Shown: piece after piece, positions 46,798 to 58,775 of the stretch
Position numbering within the stretch: position 1 is the first letter of the stretch
Layout of the letters: each line of letters starts with the position of its first letter
From: Gymnothorax reevesii
Taxonomy: Eukaryota > Chordata > Actinopteri > Anguilliformes > Muraenidae
DNA: 64,000 bases
Assembly (NCBI GenBank): GCA_029721435.1
Contig: CM056573.1
Span: 150,867,947-150,931,946 of the forward strand
Reading direction: 5' to 3'
Notes under the pieces: model-generated
Database searches by the model: none
Told to the model about the DNA's origin: nothing
Seen by the model: only the letters and a program-made list of their open reading frames with translations
Program-made: the position numbers and the translations under genes

Positions 46798-47472
46798 GTG
46801 TAACATTCAGAAGTCTCTTTCATTCTTCATGGTTTTCATTGATGTTTTCCAGCTCCATTGAAGGTGCTAAGGAATAAAGACATAAAGACATGCACTTCCT
46901 CCAAATCGATGGTTATGATCAATGATATACTCTCATGATAATATTAATAGTAGGCTAAGCCAACTTAAACCTTTCAATACTGAATACAATAATATAAACC
47001 AGAGATTCCAATTGTATGAAAAGAGGATCTCTAATTAGTGAGCACAATATATTAAATTTATGAAACTAATATTACTGCTCGAGTTTCATAAATTTTATAT
47101 CTCATGCTCATGAATTTGAGATCCTATTTATCCCATAAATGTCAGCAGTGTATTATTTGGAAAAAAAAAAAAACCGTTAGCTTCCAGTTGGTGGTCTATT
47201 CAAGTCAATGGGATGAATAATTAGCTAGCTAGCATGCTAACACTTTTCACCATTAAATTAATAATAAATTCAAGTTTCTGTAACAGTAACTAATATAACT
47301 TATTGCTTCAATGACAAAAATCAACAGCATGATAGCAAGCAAATTATTCATCCTTTTGACTTTTGATAAACTAGAAATTATTGCTAGCAATAGTTAACGG
47401 TTACCAGCAGGAGGATTGGTAATGTTACTTTGTTACAATAAACAACGAACGGAATCTGACCTATTGCAGCGC

Positions 47473-49055
47473 GAAAACCCCTCACATTTCAACAATTAAT
47501 TTATCATATCTTTTCAATGGACAACGGTTCAGTAATTAAACTTGAATATATTCTAGAGTAGTCATTGTACAATATGTGTAGCAGTGTGGATTTACTGCAC
47601 TGTCCAAATAACTGAACAAACAGTCATTATTTCCAAAATGGGCGGCAACTTAATTGAGTACACACTCCAACTGGTAATGGTCAACTAAGCAATGAAACGT
47701 GTCTTATTCATCATGCTCATGCTTTTGTCTGTTCTACTGGGCCATATGAGTTTGTGTAACGTGTTGAAGGCTTAGATCATGATGCTTTGGTTGCAATGCT
47801 CTCATTCTGGTCACTGGATGGTCAACAAAACACCTCATGGGAAAGAACTCTCTGAGGATCTGAAAAAGATAATTTTTGCTCTCCGCAAAGATGGTCTAAG
47901 CTACAAGAAGATCTGTGAAACCATAAAACTGAGCTACAGCACGGTGGCCAAGTTTATTCAGTGGTTTTCCAAGACGGTTCTACTTGAAACAGGCCTCGTC
48001 AGGGTCGACTGCAGAGGTTGAGTCTTTGTTCTCTGCAACAGATGCATAAGTTAGCTTCAGAAAAAAGACACAGGAGTGCTGGCAGCATTGCTAACAAGGT
48101 TGCAGCAGTGGGAGAACAGCCTGTCAGTGCTCAGACCATACGCCGTGCACTGCACCAAGTCGGTCTGCATGGCTGTTGGCCAAGATGGAAGCCTCTTCTG
48201 AAGCAAGACCACAATAAAGCCCGAAAACAGTTTACTGAATACAACCAGTCCAAGAACATGAACTACTGGAATCATGTTCTGTTGTCTGATGAGACCAAGA
48301 TAAACATGTTTGGCTCAGATGGTGTTCACCATGTGTGGCAGTGCCCTGGTGAGGAGTACCAAGACTAATGTGCACTGCCTACTGTCAAACATCGTGGTGG
48401 CAGCATCATTGTCTGGGGCTGCATGAGTGCTTCATTGATAAAATAATGGATTCCAGCAGGTGTTGTGACATTCTGAAGCAGAACATGATGCCCTCCCTTC
48501 CAAAACGGCAGTTATACAACATGATAATGTCCCGAAACACCTCCAAGATGACAACTGCTTTCCTGAAGGAGCTGAAGGTGAAGGTGATGGCGTGGCCAAG
48601 TATGTCTCCAGACATGAATCCCATTGAGCACCTTTGGGGTATCCTCAAGAGGAAGGTGGAGGAGCAGCAGATGTCCAACATCCACCAGCTCCATGATGTT
48701 GTCATGGAGGAGTGGGGGAGGATCCCAGCAACAACCTGTGCAGCTCTGGTGAATTCCATGCCTAGGAGAATCAAGGCAGTGCTGGACAACAATGGTGGTC
48801 ACACATAATATTGACACTATGGACACAATTAGGCATGTTGACGGTGAGGTGTATTCACTTTTGTTGCCACCCATTTTTTAAATAGTGACTGTTTGTTCAG
48901 TTATTTGGACAGTCCAGTAAATCTACACCGCTACACATATTGTACAATGACTGCTGTAGAATATATTCTGGTTTCATTTCTGTAACATTGTCCCTTAAAA
49001 AGATAAAATGAATTAATTGTCAAAGTATGAGGGGTGTACTCACTTTTGGAAGATA
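47473..49055 (+). mobile_element. Tc1-like transposon with terminal repeats of about 200 bp
   Basis: 47477-47690 and 48835-49050 are long inverted repeats. For example, GTCATTGTACAATATGTGTA, GGATTTACTGCACTGTCCAA and ATAACTGAACAAACAGTCA on the left have near-perfect complements on the right. Long IR/DR-type ends are a known Tc1 subtype. Confidence 0.85.
47779..48808 (+). pseudogene. Tc1 transposase in three frames
   Basis: Piece 1 (to 48021): GKELSEDLKKIIFALRKDG and YKKICETIKLSYSTVAKFI, the first helix-turn-helix. Piece 2 (48018-48368): RSAGSIANKVA, VSAQTIRRALHQVGLHG, and LLSDETKINMFG with the first catalytic Asp. Piece 3 (48368-48808): the second catalytic Asp lies in another frame, then SPDMNPIEHLWGILKRKV with the Glu. 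At least three frameshifts make it inactive. Confidence 0.85.
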
Positions 49056-49494
49056 TAAATATAACTTTCCCTGAAAAACTATTTGCACACGTCCTGATAT
49101 GAAATGACTATATGTAGTGATGTATATTACATCTTTGTTGCATTCTGTACAATTTTAGATATGGGAAACTACAGATGAAAGACAAACAGAGGGAAACTCC
49201 AGCACCTTATGATGCGTGCTGCAAATGACATTCTCGTAAACAATAAACCAGAGCAATTGTAAAAGATTTTGACATATCCTTGACATACCCTAAACTTAAT
49301 TTAGGAAGTGAGGCAATAACAGACATTATTAGTTATTATTTGGTTACACTTACTTGGGATAGCAGCGCTTCTACTGCTGAAATAAATGACGTGTAAATTC
49401 TCATCTGTTCAGAAAATGTCTTCTGTCTGAAACAAAAGGGGTTCTCAAAGTTTGTTGTGAAGTAAACGGGTCAGCTATCTACTATTTTTGTGGG

Positions 49495-49570
49495 AGTGTG
49501 TTGGCCGAGCAGATTGGCGTGCTGGCAGTTGGTTCCTGACTCTGGAGTCGCTGGTTCCATTCCATGAGAG
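49495..49570 (+). repeat. Possible tRNA-derived SINE head
   Basis: GTTGGCCGAGCAGATTGGCG followed by GTCGCTGGTTCCATTCC resembles the A and B boxes of a Ser/Leu-type tRNA gene, but the arms do not pair well enough for a functional tRNA. Confidence 0.3.
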
Positions 49571-49768
49571 ATGACAAAATGTCAGCAGTAGAATCGCTGC
49601 TATCCTAAAGAAGTGATAATAACTAAGTATACTGAGATTGTTTTGAAATGTTGAATTCTTTGGTTCCATATTTTTCTTAGGCAAGTTTAAGTTAAAAAAG
49701 CCTCCAAAACTACTTTATATTTTCCATTTTTTTATACAACAGGTCTGTTTCAACCAACCCCAGGGGGG

Positions 49769-49802
49769 TTCCAACCAACCCCATACCTGGGGTTGGTTGG
49801 AA
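49769..49802. repeat. Perfect 14-bp hairpin
   Basis: TTCCAACCAACCCC, a 6-base loop ATACCT, and the exact complement GGGGTTGGTTGGAA. A third, direct copy of the arm lies 20 bases upstream. Confidence 0.85.
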
Positions 49803-50501
49803 CAGAAAACCACCTTCTTTATTTTGCTCTCACAAAGTTTGGCTTTGGTTTTCTCAGTAATTAGTTAGTTGCTGCATACAGCCCTATGTTTGCACTATAG
49901 CATGCACTTATTGAAAAACAAATTGTAACAAATCACGAGAATTTTCACCAAATATGTTCCCAACAGCCCGGTCTCCACTATTTCTGAGCATGCGCAGTCA
50001 TCGTGACACAGCTCCTTTAAATACGGTCTTTTTCACCAAAAAAAAAAGAAAGAAAAAAAGAGAGAAGACGATCATTGAGAATTGAAATTCCAATATGCAA
50101 TAGCACTTCAATTCGCACAGATTTTCAGTGGACGACATTCGCCCAAATTAATGTGTGATTTTTATGTGAGTAAGCTATCTTTAAATCAGGCCTCAGGTGA
50201 TTGTTAGAAGTACTGCAGGCTTATTCCCTAGTAATTTTCGCTAACATCAATAACCTGAGAGCCAAGATTTAACAGCAGCCCATTTATTTGTCCTTCAGAA
50301 GATATTGCTGCAATAGCGCGACCATTCGTGTCAAAAAGCCTTTAACCCATTGCTTCAAGAACAATAAATGGTTTGCGAAACACGAAAGAGGAAAAAAAAA
50401 TTCACGGAGATAGAAACTTCAAACTGACTGGACGTCACATCGGCGAGATGCGGGGAGCAGCAGACACTGCAATCACTCACGTGCACGCGCGGTAAGACAC
50501 G

Positions 50502-50560
50502 CTCCCAGATCCGGGAGTATATAAACAGATCTCCAAGCCTTGTCTCCCAGATCGCGGAGG
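50502..50560 (+). promoter_or_regulatory. apoe: apoE core promoter
   Basis: A TATATAAA box at 50518-50525 fits a start near 50548. CTCCCAGATCCGGGAG stands just before the box and CTCCCAGATCGCGGAG just after it, a direct repeat framing the TATA box. A CACGTGC E-box lies at about 50478. No HNF4-type 9-mer was seen, unlike the apoA-IV-type genes. Confidence 0.55.
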
Positions 50561-50576
50561 AGGTAGAACGTCTCAG
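50548..50576 (+). other. apoe: Non-coding exon 1 of apoE
   Basis: It ends at donor CTCAG|GTGAGT (50577). Intron 1 runs to the acceptor TTTCATGCAG at 51400, and exon 2 opens 21 bases before the ATG. The 5' end is estimated. Confidence 0.65.
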
Positions 50577-51421
50577 GTGAGTGGTTCCGACCTGATGTGA
50601 AAGTGTCTCTCAAGTCGAAGCATTTTGAAAAATTTGTGCATTTGCGTTGGATATCCGCGGCTCAATAGCCATAGTAACTTCTGTTATAGACGACTGCACG
50701 CCGAATTCACGACTGCATATTCTCTGTAATTGATTGCGCACCGCGATTTTTTTCGCCGAGATCTTTTGGAAAAGATTTGCTGCTGTATTCACCCATTCCC
50801 TCGTTTCATGTCTTTTTATTTGTAACAAGACTCATTGTGCCTCTAAATTCTTATTTGTTAACAGTTGTTTCAGCGATTCACTGACAAAATAACTCCTAGT
50901 TATAATGCAGTCAGACTAATTTTAGTCGCTCTTAATGTCAGGAATTAAATAACACGGAAGGCGCCTATAAATTCAATCGCCGTTTCAACCAATATTAGGA
51001 GCTGTGTTATTACATTGTTTCTTGTGCTGATAATTGTTTTTAAAAATGTATTGATTTTTGGTATTTAAACACCTCCATTGCACTGCGCTTGTCTTTTGTA
51101 AATCTGTGCTCAATGAAATGATGCCAATTTTTTATGGTCATGTTATCATACATTCATGTTTACATACTCAGAAGAGTCCTTAACCTTATGGGATAAAATA
51201 AGCCTACTCTTAATCCCTCCATTCAGAAACTTTTTCTATTGCTTACGCTTCACTTACTGTCCCTTCTGTTATTCACATTCAAAGTAGATCTGCGCTTGCA
51301 TATTCATACTGGAATGTTTAACAGTGCTCTAATGTTGGTTGTGTTTTATTACTTAGTATTACACCTAATACTAACTCTTTGATTGCCTCTTTTCATGCAG
51401 GCTTACTCAGTACTCATCACA

Positions 51422-53619
51422 ATGAAGGTTGTGCTCGTGATTCTGTTCCTGTCGGTCATCTCGGGTGAGGCATTTTATGTCAGCGTACCTAAGCATCTAC
51501 ATACACAACACACAACAGGACACTCATGTTAGCATATGCGCATGGAACACACAAGGTCCTCTCAGTTTATAGTTGACTGACTATCATTCAATCAGCTGAA
51601 AGACACGGGTCATGTTCCCTTGTTGCAGCCTGCCACGGGCGAGCGATCCAGCAGGAGGAGCCCAAGACAAAGTGGGAAGAGACTGTGGATCGTTTTTGGC
51701 AGCATGTAGCTGACCTCAACACCAAGGCTGAAGATGCAGTACAGAATATCAAGGGCTCCCAGCTGAGGAGAGAACTAGAGTAAGTACTGTGTACTTTCAT
51801 ACATTGTGCTGTACAACTCACAGACTTTTTAAGCAGAACTTGGGTCACACTTTAAATGATGTGTTGCTCATAAAGGCTTTATGCAGCATGTGTAATGCCT
51901 CCATAAATGAGACATAATGTGTTCATAAACCATACATAAGCAAATGTCATGCTTTGTAAAGGGTGAAATAATGCATCCTTATTCAGCATCTGATGCAAGA
52001 TGTTATATAACTGACAATGTCACTTAGCTAGTGGCTGAATACCATAAGGGGTGACATTGTCAGCTAAGTGACATTGTCATTGTCACATCTGGCATGACAT
52101 GCTGAATAAGGACGTGATATTTCACCCTTTACAAAGCATGACATTTGCTTACGTGTGGTTTATGAAGACATTATGTCTTATTTATGAAGGGATTATACAT
52201 GCTGTATAAAGCCTTTATGAGAAACACTTAATCTAAAGTGTGAATAGAACTTGTTTCTGTGATCTAAAATTGACTCTGTTTCCCAATTTTCCACATAAGC
52301 CAAATGAAAGCCGTGTATGTGTGGTACAGGTCCCTATACTACCCTTTCCATTCTGTATCATGGCTCTTATATTACGTCCTTAAACATTTAACATTGTTGG
52401 GATGTGCCTGTGAGATTCTTGACTTGTTTTCATTATTATTATTATTACAACAAGAAGATGGCTGAAAAATTTCTGCTAGTGTCATTAAACTGAAAAGAAT
52501 CAATCATGTATGCATCAGTAACCACCATGTGTGATTCGTATTGGTGACTGTCTGATATTGTGGGGAAAAAACCTACTCAACTTTCAATACTTTGCAAGAC
52601 CGCATTTATACCAAAAATGATGGTGTGACTCTGCAGCATATTTTGCTCCTACTTCAACACTGTAACATAACCGTTTCATCAATGTCTGCTGCCTTTCTCT
52701 CCTTCGCTATTCCTGCCCAGCACCCTGATCACTGACACAATGGCTGAGCTGACCACGTACAGAGATGATATTGAGTCCAAACTGGCCCCCTATGCCCAGG
52801 ACACTGCCAACCAGTTGGGTCAGGACCTGCAGCTACTGGTCAACAAACTGCACGGTGACATGTCAGATGCCAAAGAGCGGACCTCTGAGTATGTCCATGA
52901 GCTGAAGACCATGATGGAGCAGAATGCTGATGATGTCAAGAACCGCGTCAGTGCCTACACCCGCAAGCTGAAGAAACGCCTGGGCAAGGACACTGAGGAG
53001 ATCCGCGAGTGAGTGCTACATGCATGCCTGCTCTCTCACTGACACACACACATACACAAAATGTTGATCCAAACTGTTCGACATTTTTTCACACTTACTT
53101 AAACAACTTAAGCTACTGACGGTACGTACTTTGCTAAAGAGAAAATCGTAGTGTTCTCCCCTGATTTTTAAACCCCTATTTCCTGTAGCCCAGGTTTATA
53201 CTCTGTATATCACCCTTATGAGCGCGCCACCAAAAAATAGCCTGATAAGAACAAAGCTAATGTGGCTTTCTATCCATAGCACTGTGGCCACTTACCTGGG
53301 GGAGTTGCAGGCACGTGCCTCCCAGAACATGGAGACGGTGAAGGAGCATCTGGAGCCGTACGTTAACCAGGCACGCAAGCAGGCCAGCGAGAAACTGGGC
53401 AGCCTCACCGAGCTCATCCAGTCCCAGACCCAGGACCTGAGCGAAAAGTTTGAGTCTCAGGCCAGTGCCATCCGTGAGCGACTGGAGCAGACTGCCCAGG
53501 AGCTGCGCCTCGCCCTGGACAGTCAGCTGGAGGAGCTCACCAACTGGTTCACTCCCTACGCCGCGAAGATACGTGAACAGCTCAAGAACGTTAGTGACAA
53601 GATCCAAGCTAGCTCTTAA
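51422..53619 (+). CDS. apoe: Apolipoprotein E, 273 aa
   Basis: Coding exons are 51422-51464, 51629-51779, 52721-53008 and 53280-53619. Phases 1, 2 and 2 keep one frame to TAA. The signal peptide is MKVVLVILFLSVISACHG. Then come WEETVDRFWQHVADLN, the helix DTLITDTMAELTTYRDDIES, amphipathic repeats, and the basic segment TRKLKKRLGKDTEEIR (residues 145-160), which corresponds to the LDL-receptor/heparin-binding helix of apoE. The C-terminal lipid-binding helices end at LTNWFTPYAAKIREQL. It is secreted and mediates lipoprotein uptake. The last intron interrupts codon 161, just after the receptor-binding segment; mammalian APOE has no intron there. Intron 3 carries a MITE. It resembles teleost apoEb most. 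All residues expected for function are present. Confidence 0.95.
51843..52245. mobile_element. Fold-back MITE in apoE intron 3, 8-bp target duplication
   Basis: AGAACTTG flanks the 403-bp insert at 51835-51842 and 52246-52253. The ends GGTCACACTTTA and, reversed, ATTCACACTTTA are terminal inverted repeats. The whole arms pair (GCAAATGTCATGCTTTGTAA against TTACAAAGCATGACATTTGC). An 8-bp duplication fits hAT-type mobilisation. It has no coding capacity and lies about 60 bases from the exon 3 donor. Confidence 0.85.
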
Positions 53620-54600
53620 GAAATGAGGAGGTGAACGGGGGAACTAGGGAAGGGGTTTCTGCTTCCTTCCATTCTGTTAGCTGTTAGCAGGGCTACATTC
53701 TCTCCTCAGTCACCGGGATAGAGCAGGAAAAATATGAGTTACTGACAAATTACTGTTTTCTCACTGTTTTAGCGCTTGTCTGTCGGGAACAGGGAAGTTT
53801 GTGTGGACTGAGAGTGTGAGTGAGAGCCTCTGCTGATTAATACTGTTTTCTTTCACTAACGACCAGTGAACAGAACCTTTCAGCTGCCTATATATACGTA
53901 AACTGAAATCTTTTGTCCATATTCTTTCCATGTTCAATCTTGCCAGAAATGAGTTGTGGGGCCCTGATATAGTTTTGCTTACCTGCCTGAGCAAATGCAT
54001 TTTTGACTGGTTTATGTGGATGATTCCCAGCTCTCAACACAATTGCTGATCATTTTGTTAAACCATAGTCCCATGACTAATGCAACACCTCACGTTAGCT
54101 ACATCCGACCAGTATGTAAAATTTCCAGGGCTAATTAATCTCTTGACAGGGTGGATACAAGTCTAACAGGGATCATGTGTGCTCCGTAAAAGTTAACTCA
54201 CTGAACATTTTAGTGTCTTTAAATGTGGATGCCTTTACATTGGGTTTTGATTAATGTTTGAATGCAAAAGATATGCTGTGAGAAGATATACACAAGGAAT
54301 TGGTCACTTCAGCACCAACCTTTTAATTGAGGTGTTCAGTTTCTGTGTCGGTCGGTATTTTATTGTTTGCACATTGGTTTAGTTTAAACGGTTTACATTT
54401 TTGATGGTCAAAGACAATGTTATTTGACGTATTGGCACTGCCAGTGTAATGAAAGTGCCTTGGTTTCTATAATGTGTGACACACTCCACCGTACCACAGT
54501 TTTCCTTTCTGTATTTTCTCTCTGTCAAAGCATCACACCATAAAGCCCTTCATGCTGCCTTTCGTAACACAAATGTGCAAGTGTGCACCACTGCTCTACT

Positions 54601-54606
54601 AATAAA
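54601..54606 (+). terminator. apoe: Poly(A) signal AATAAA of apoE
   Basis: CTAATAAAAGAG followed within 40 bases by a GT-rich GCGTGTTGCTGTCTCTGTG element. It implies a 3' UTR of about 1 kb (53620-54625). Confidence 0.6.
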
Positions 54607-54814
54607 AGAGTTTGAACTTGTTAACTGCGTGTTGCTGTCTCTGTGCTTCAAGGTGTAGAAACTGGTATAACTTGTCTTTTTCCGTTAAGCAGTCTGACAC
54701 TTTAGTGAAAAGGCAATTTTATTGGTCAATCTCGTTAACACAACAGGTGTATGCCTGTCTGTGCATGCCTGTCAATGGAAGGAGGAACTCTAAGCTAAAA
54801 TCTCACACACGCAT

Positions 54815-54880
54815 GTACCCCCCCCCCCCACACACACACACACGCACACAAGTCACAAGTGCAAACAGACACGTGCACAC
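54815..54880. repeat. C run and CA-rich microsatellite
   Basis: Ten C residues followed by (CA)n with minor interruptions. Confidence 0.9.
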
Positions 54881-54899
54881 ACACCTTAATTCGGTGGGG

Positions 54900-56250
54900 A
54901 ACTAGGCCATTTGGAGGAAATAGTCAAGACAATTGTGAAAAGAAATGTGACCCCACAACACACTTTTTCTTCCAAAACCTGCATCTAAGCCTCTTTCTAC
55001 AACAAATAAGTGACCTAATTGTAACCCATCCCAGCCTCCTTACACTGGCCTCTGCTGGCTTTTCAGAGTTTATTTTACTGATTATTTATAAAAGAGTAAT
55101 GTTAAGTGGTGATATAGTTTGATAATATGAAATGAATACTGTACTCAGTGCTCTGTGAAACTTTTGTGATCTTTCAGTATTGGGAGGGTAAGAGGTCCAA
55201 TGACTATTCCAACAGCCCAACTGAAAATGAACAGTGCCAGTACAATGCTTAACAGAATCCATTCTGTACAGTGCTTCTGGACTTCTTATGCTTGAGGTTA
55301 TACACTGTCTCACAAACAACATGAGAAGTCCTCTTGTTGCAGTTTTGGAGGATTTTTGAATATTCTTCCTAGATATATTCAGTATCTTCAGCACAGACAT
55401 ACAGGGTATTCATTTTTGTATGTTGCTCTTCTTTGAACACAAGATATTTTCAATAGGAGACAGGTCTAGACTGCCAGTTGCGCAGTCTAGAAGCTTTATT
55501 CTCAGATTACGAAGCCATGCCATTGTAACACATTTGAACGTCTTGCTGAAATAAGATGGAGAATCTCTGAAGAAGAGAGGTAATCTAGAAGGCAGCATAT
55601 GTTGCTCCAAATTGCATAAACTGTAAGTCTTTTAGCATGAATAGTACTTCCACATTAAGTACAACTTATCAGAACTTGTTGGATTTCAATGCAGTGATAT
55701 CTGAGAGGATCGAAGAGCAGGAGCACTAACAACTAATTTTCAAATTCATTCCTTACACAGTTTCTTACTCACAGATAATAATACACCGTAGAGGATGCTG
55801 TTTCATGGTTTTATGTTGTTCTGAAACAGTTGGATTATCCAATCACACAGTCTTTCACAAACTGACTCCGAGTCTCAACCACTTGAGTCTTGTAAACAAC
55901 AGAGCCTTCTGTAGGCGCTGTTGTTATATCCAAGTGCAATAGCTTACCAGTTCACCTGTACACCCGCTTGTTAGCAAACCTACACTTTTCCAGTCTTATA
56001 TTAGTCTTGCTGTGACTTTTTCGGAATGTTTTGCAGGTGTAAAATTCAGAATAAGAGCATATTTCCAAAATAACAAAAAGGTGAATAGGGTTGAACATGA
56101 AATAATTTCTCTTGCGCCACTGTTAATTTAATACAGGTCAAAAATTATTTAAAAATTACTGCTTTCGTTTTACTTGCATTTTCCACACCATCGCAACTTT
56201 CTCCAAAATGGGGTTGTAAATATAACAATGTATTCCCTGTTAGTTGTTAT
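54900..56250. other. Non-coding spacer
   Basis: Minus-strand frames at 55086-55400 and 55410-55610 contain fragments such as LDLSPIENILCSKKSNIQ, resembling the Glu-region of a very decayed Tc1 transposase. No ends were found. Confidence 0.35.
55140..55640 (-). pseudogene. Decayed Tc1 transposase relic
   Basis: On the minus strand a LDLSPIENI segment (about 55450) recalls the SPDLNPIE.LW motif with the catalytic Glu. Flanking frames are short and the terminal repeats were not recognised. Weak assignment. Confidence 0.35.
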
Positions 56251-56259
56251 ATCCCACAG

Positions 56260-56366
56260 ATCTGAATGGAATCCTGATCAAGCCAGTATCAACTGAGTAC
56301 CTGAGCCTTGTAGAGTGGTGCAAAGTGGACAAAGATAAGTGCTTTGACTGCCTGCACTACAGTCAG
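56260..56366 (+). other. Exon-like open segment of unknown origin
   Basis: Between an acceptor (TATATCCCACAG, 56248-56259) and a donor (CAG|GTCAGT) lie 107 bases with one open frame of 35 codons, LNGILIKPVSTEYLSLVEWC and then KVDKDKCFDCLHYSQ. The Cys-rich end and the borders look exonic. I do not recognise the protein and found no partner exon. Confidence 0.25.
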
Positions 56367-56457
56367 GTCAGTCTCCATCTCAGCTCTTGCACAGCCTACT
56401 AATAACAGCACCCATTGATTTTGAAACCCTGATGAATGGATGAATTGGGACTGGCCT

Positions 56458-56490
56458 ACTTATTTATTTATTTATTTATTTGTTTATTTG
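56458..56490. repeat. (TTTA)n microsatellite
   Basis: About seven TTTA/ATTT units with one G interruption at the end. Confidence 0.9.
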
Positions 56491-57149
56491 GATTTGGGAT
56501 ATTTATGCTACAAACAAAGCTATGTAAAGGTATCTGTTATTGTAGGCTCAAATGTGCAACAGATTATACCTTCGTGAAGATGTTACACTCTGTTACAGCC
56601 ACAACAAACATGGAGATTGTAAATTTCAGATTTTTATTTTTCATTAGATGTACATGATCGCCAGCAGAGAGATTTTTTGCATGAAAAATAATGAATAATG
56701 GCAGGTGACATTCAACAGGGCTTACTTATTCTTATCATGTAAGAGTGCCTGAGTACATATGGGCACTTCCAGCCATGCTATATGTGGTTCATGATGAGAT
56801 GTATGGTCCTCCTGCAAAACAGTAGCTCAGCTACGCTGGAAGACAGTTAAGAAAAAGTCAAAACTTATTGATGAAAACAAGGCAAAACTTCACACTATAT
56901 ACAGTATTTGTGTCATTTCAAGTGAGTCTTGACTTGCTGCTTTAGATTTATGGCAAGCCAAAACTTCAAGTTCCGAAAATGGACCTTTAAACTGATGACG
57001 AAAAGACTGGAAAACGTCCTTCCGCTTCGTTTGCTGTCCCTGCTTTCTCTGCCTGAATCCGGTTTTGCTCGCTCTGTTCCTCAGTCCCTACATCCTCTCG
57101 TCTCTCCGCAGCCCTGAGCAGCTCCGCTAATTCCACATAATAAAGCATT

Positions 57150-57430
57150 TGTCCCCCTCAGCTCTTCTCATGCATGACCAGTGGCTTCAGCTCCGCTTCC
57201 CTCACCAGCCGCCCCCCCACCCCCCCAACTCCCTCACTCCCCCACCAGAACCCATCCTCCGCACAATCTGAGCTGTGTTTACAATCTAATCTCAGCATAC
57301 AGAACTCGTTCGTCCTCTTCAAAAGCTCCCTCTACCCACCCCCCCTCCCCTTTTGTCTACTAATCCTCCCACGTGCACCACCACCGCCACTACCATCAAC
57401 ACCCCCCCACCGTCTAGCCCCTGTTCTAAC
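57150..57430. repeat. C/T-rich low-complexity tract
   Basis: Long runs of C with CT and CCA variants. Proline-rich open frames here are compositional. Confidence 0.75.
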
Positions 57431-57439
57431 ATGTTGAGT

Positions 57440-58727
57440 ACTGTTCCTGCATTCCTGAGTACCGTTTTCTGTGGGACACAAGATTATGTTGTGCAGCTCT
57501 CCTCTATTTCATGCTTGTTATGAAGACGTACAGTACATCCTCCACCCCGGTGACAGGCCTGCACGCCCGTACAAAGACACAAGTCTAATCATGACAAAGA
57601 TGAAATCTTGGATCTTGGAGTGCAGTAATGTCCAATACACAGTGGAGGTTTTAGAGCGTGCTTTTTCTTCTCTGATTTTATTGCCTGGTATACTAGTAAA
57701 ATAATCAGCTGCAATTAATTTCCAACATCTTTATTCAACACAAAGTACAGAGGTATTTAACATGTCAATTTTTACACGTTCTCCCTTAGGTTTTAAAATG
57801 ATGAGCTTTAAAAGGATAGAAGGCCAGGAAAGAGAAGGGGAGATGGAGAGATATCGGTTATTCATTGACCCGGATCCATAGTAAGCACCTGAAATGCAGT
57901 CAATGAGCCAGCAGATGACACTCTTTCCTTTCATTTCTCTTCCTTTCAAACCTGGCAGTCCCACAGACACAGGTGGAGACATTTTCAGTTTGTCAGAGTG
58001 AGGACATGCTCTTCAAAATTGTGACTTCGAGAGAACAGTAATCGCTCTGCTGAAACAGTATTGGTCACTGAGGGGATACTGCCATACACTGTATTGCAAT
58101 ATGAGGACAATGATAGCATTTTTTTTTAACAAACCACTTTGGACAGTAGTGCCTCTAGGTCTTTCCAGACATGATACAATCCACAAGTGGTTAATTGTGA
58201 GCGATCAATGGTTGACTGAACTAATGACCCTCAGACGCTGTTTGCCACCTCACTCTCTCTCTGTCCAAGAGTCCAAAGGGCTGCCACTGTCACATCATGT
58301 CAAAGTCCATTCCTGTCATTATCTCCCATGCTCAGTAAGAGATATCATGCATCATTTTTTGAGTTTGTGTAGCCACATTAATTCATGCAAGTGTGTGTGC
58401 TAGTGTGTATGTACATACACGTGCTACAGTACAGACATATTCAATAATGGAGAAATTTTCTGTAAATAAAGATGCTATCCATGCGTAGTTTGCTTATCGT
58501 CCCTTCTAACCTCTCTGTCTCTCTCTCTTATCACTCTTGTCTCCCATCTCTCTGTGCGTGGGCAGAAGCCCGGATAAATGTTTGCTATCAACGCTCCTCT
58601 GTGTTCAAAATGGCTCTTTCCAGTTAGTCAAACAGTTAGTCAGACCATAACAATGAACTCCAAACGGCTGAAGGGCTTTAGAGGTGGTAAAAACAGGAGA
58701 ACCACATGCATTCACCATGTCAGCAGT

Positions 58728-58775
<48 letters not shown>

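Noticed and set aside
49495..49570. Functional tRNA gene
   Set aside because: A/B-box resemblance, but the acceptor and anticodon arms do not pair; more likely a SINE head.
57174..57437. Proline/serine-rich open frames
   Set aside because: They arise from the C/T-rich low-complexity tract.
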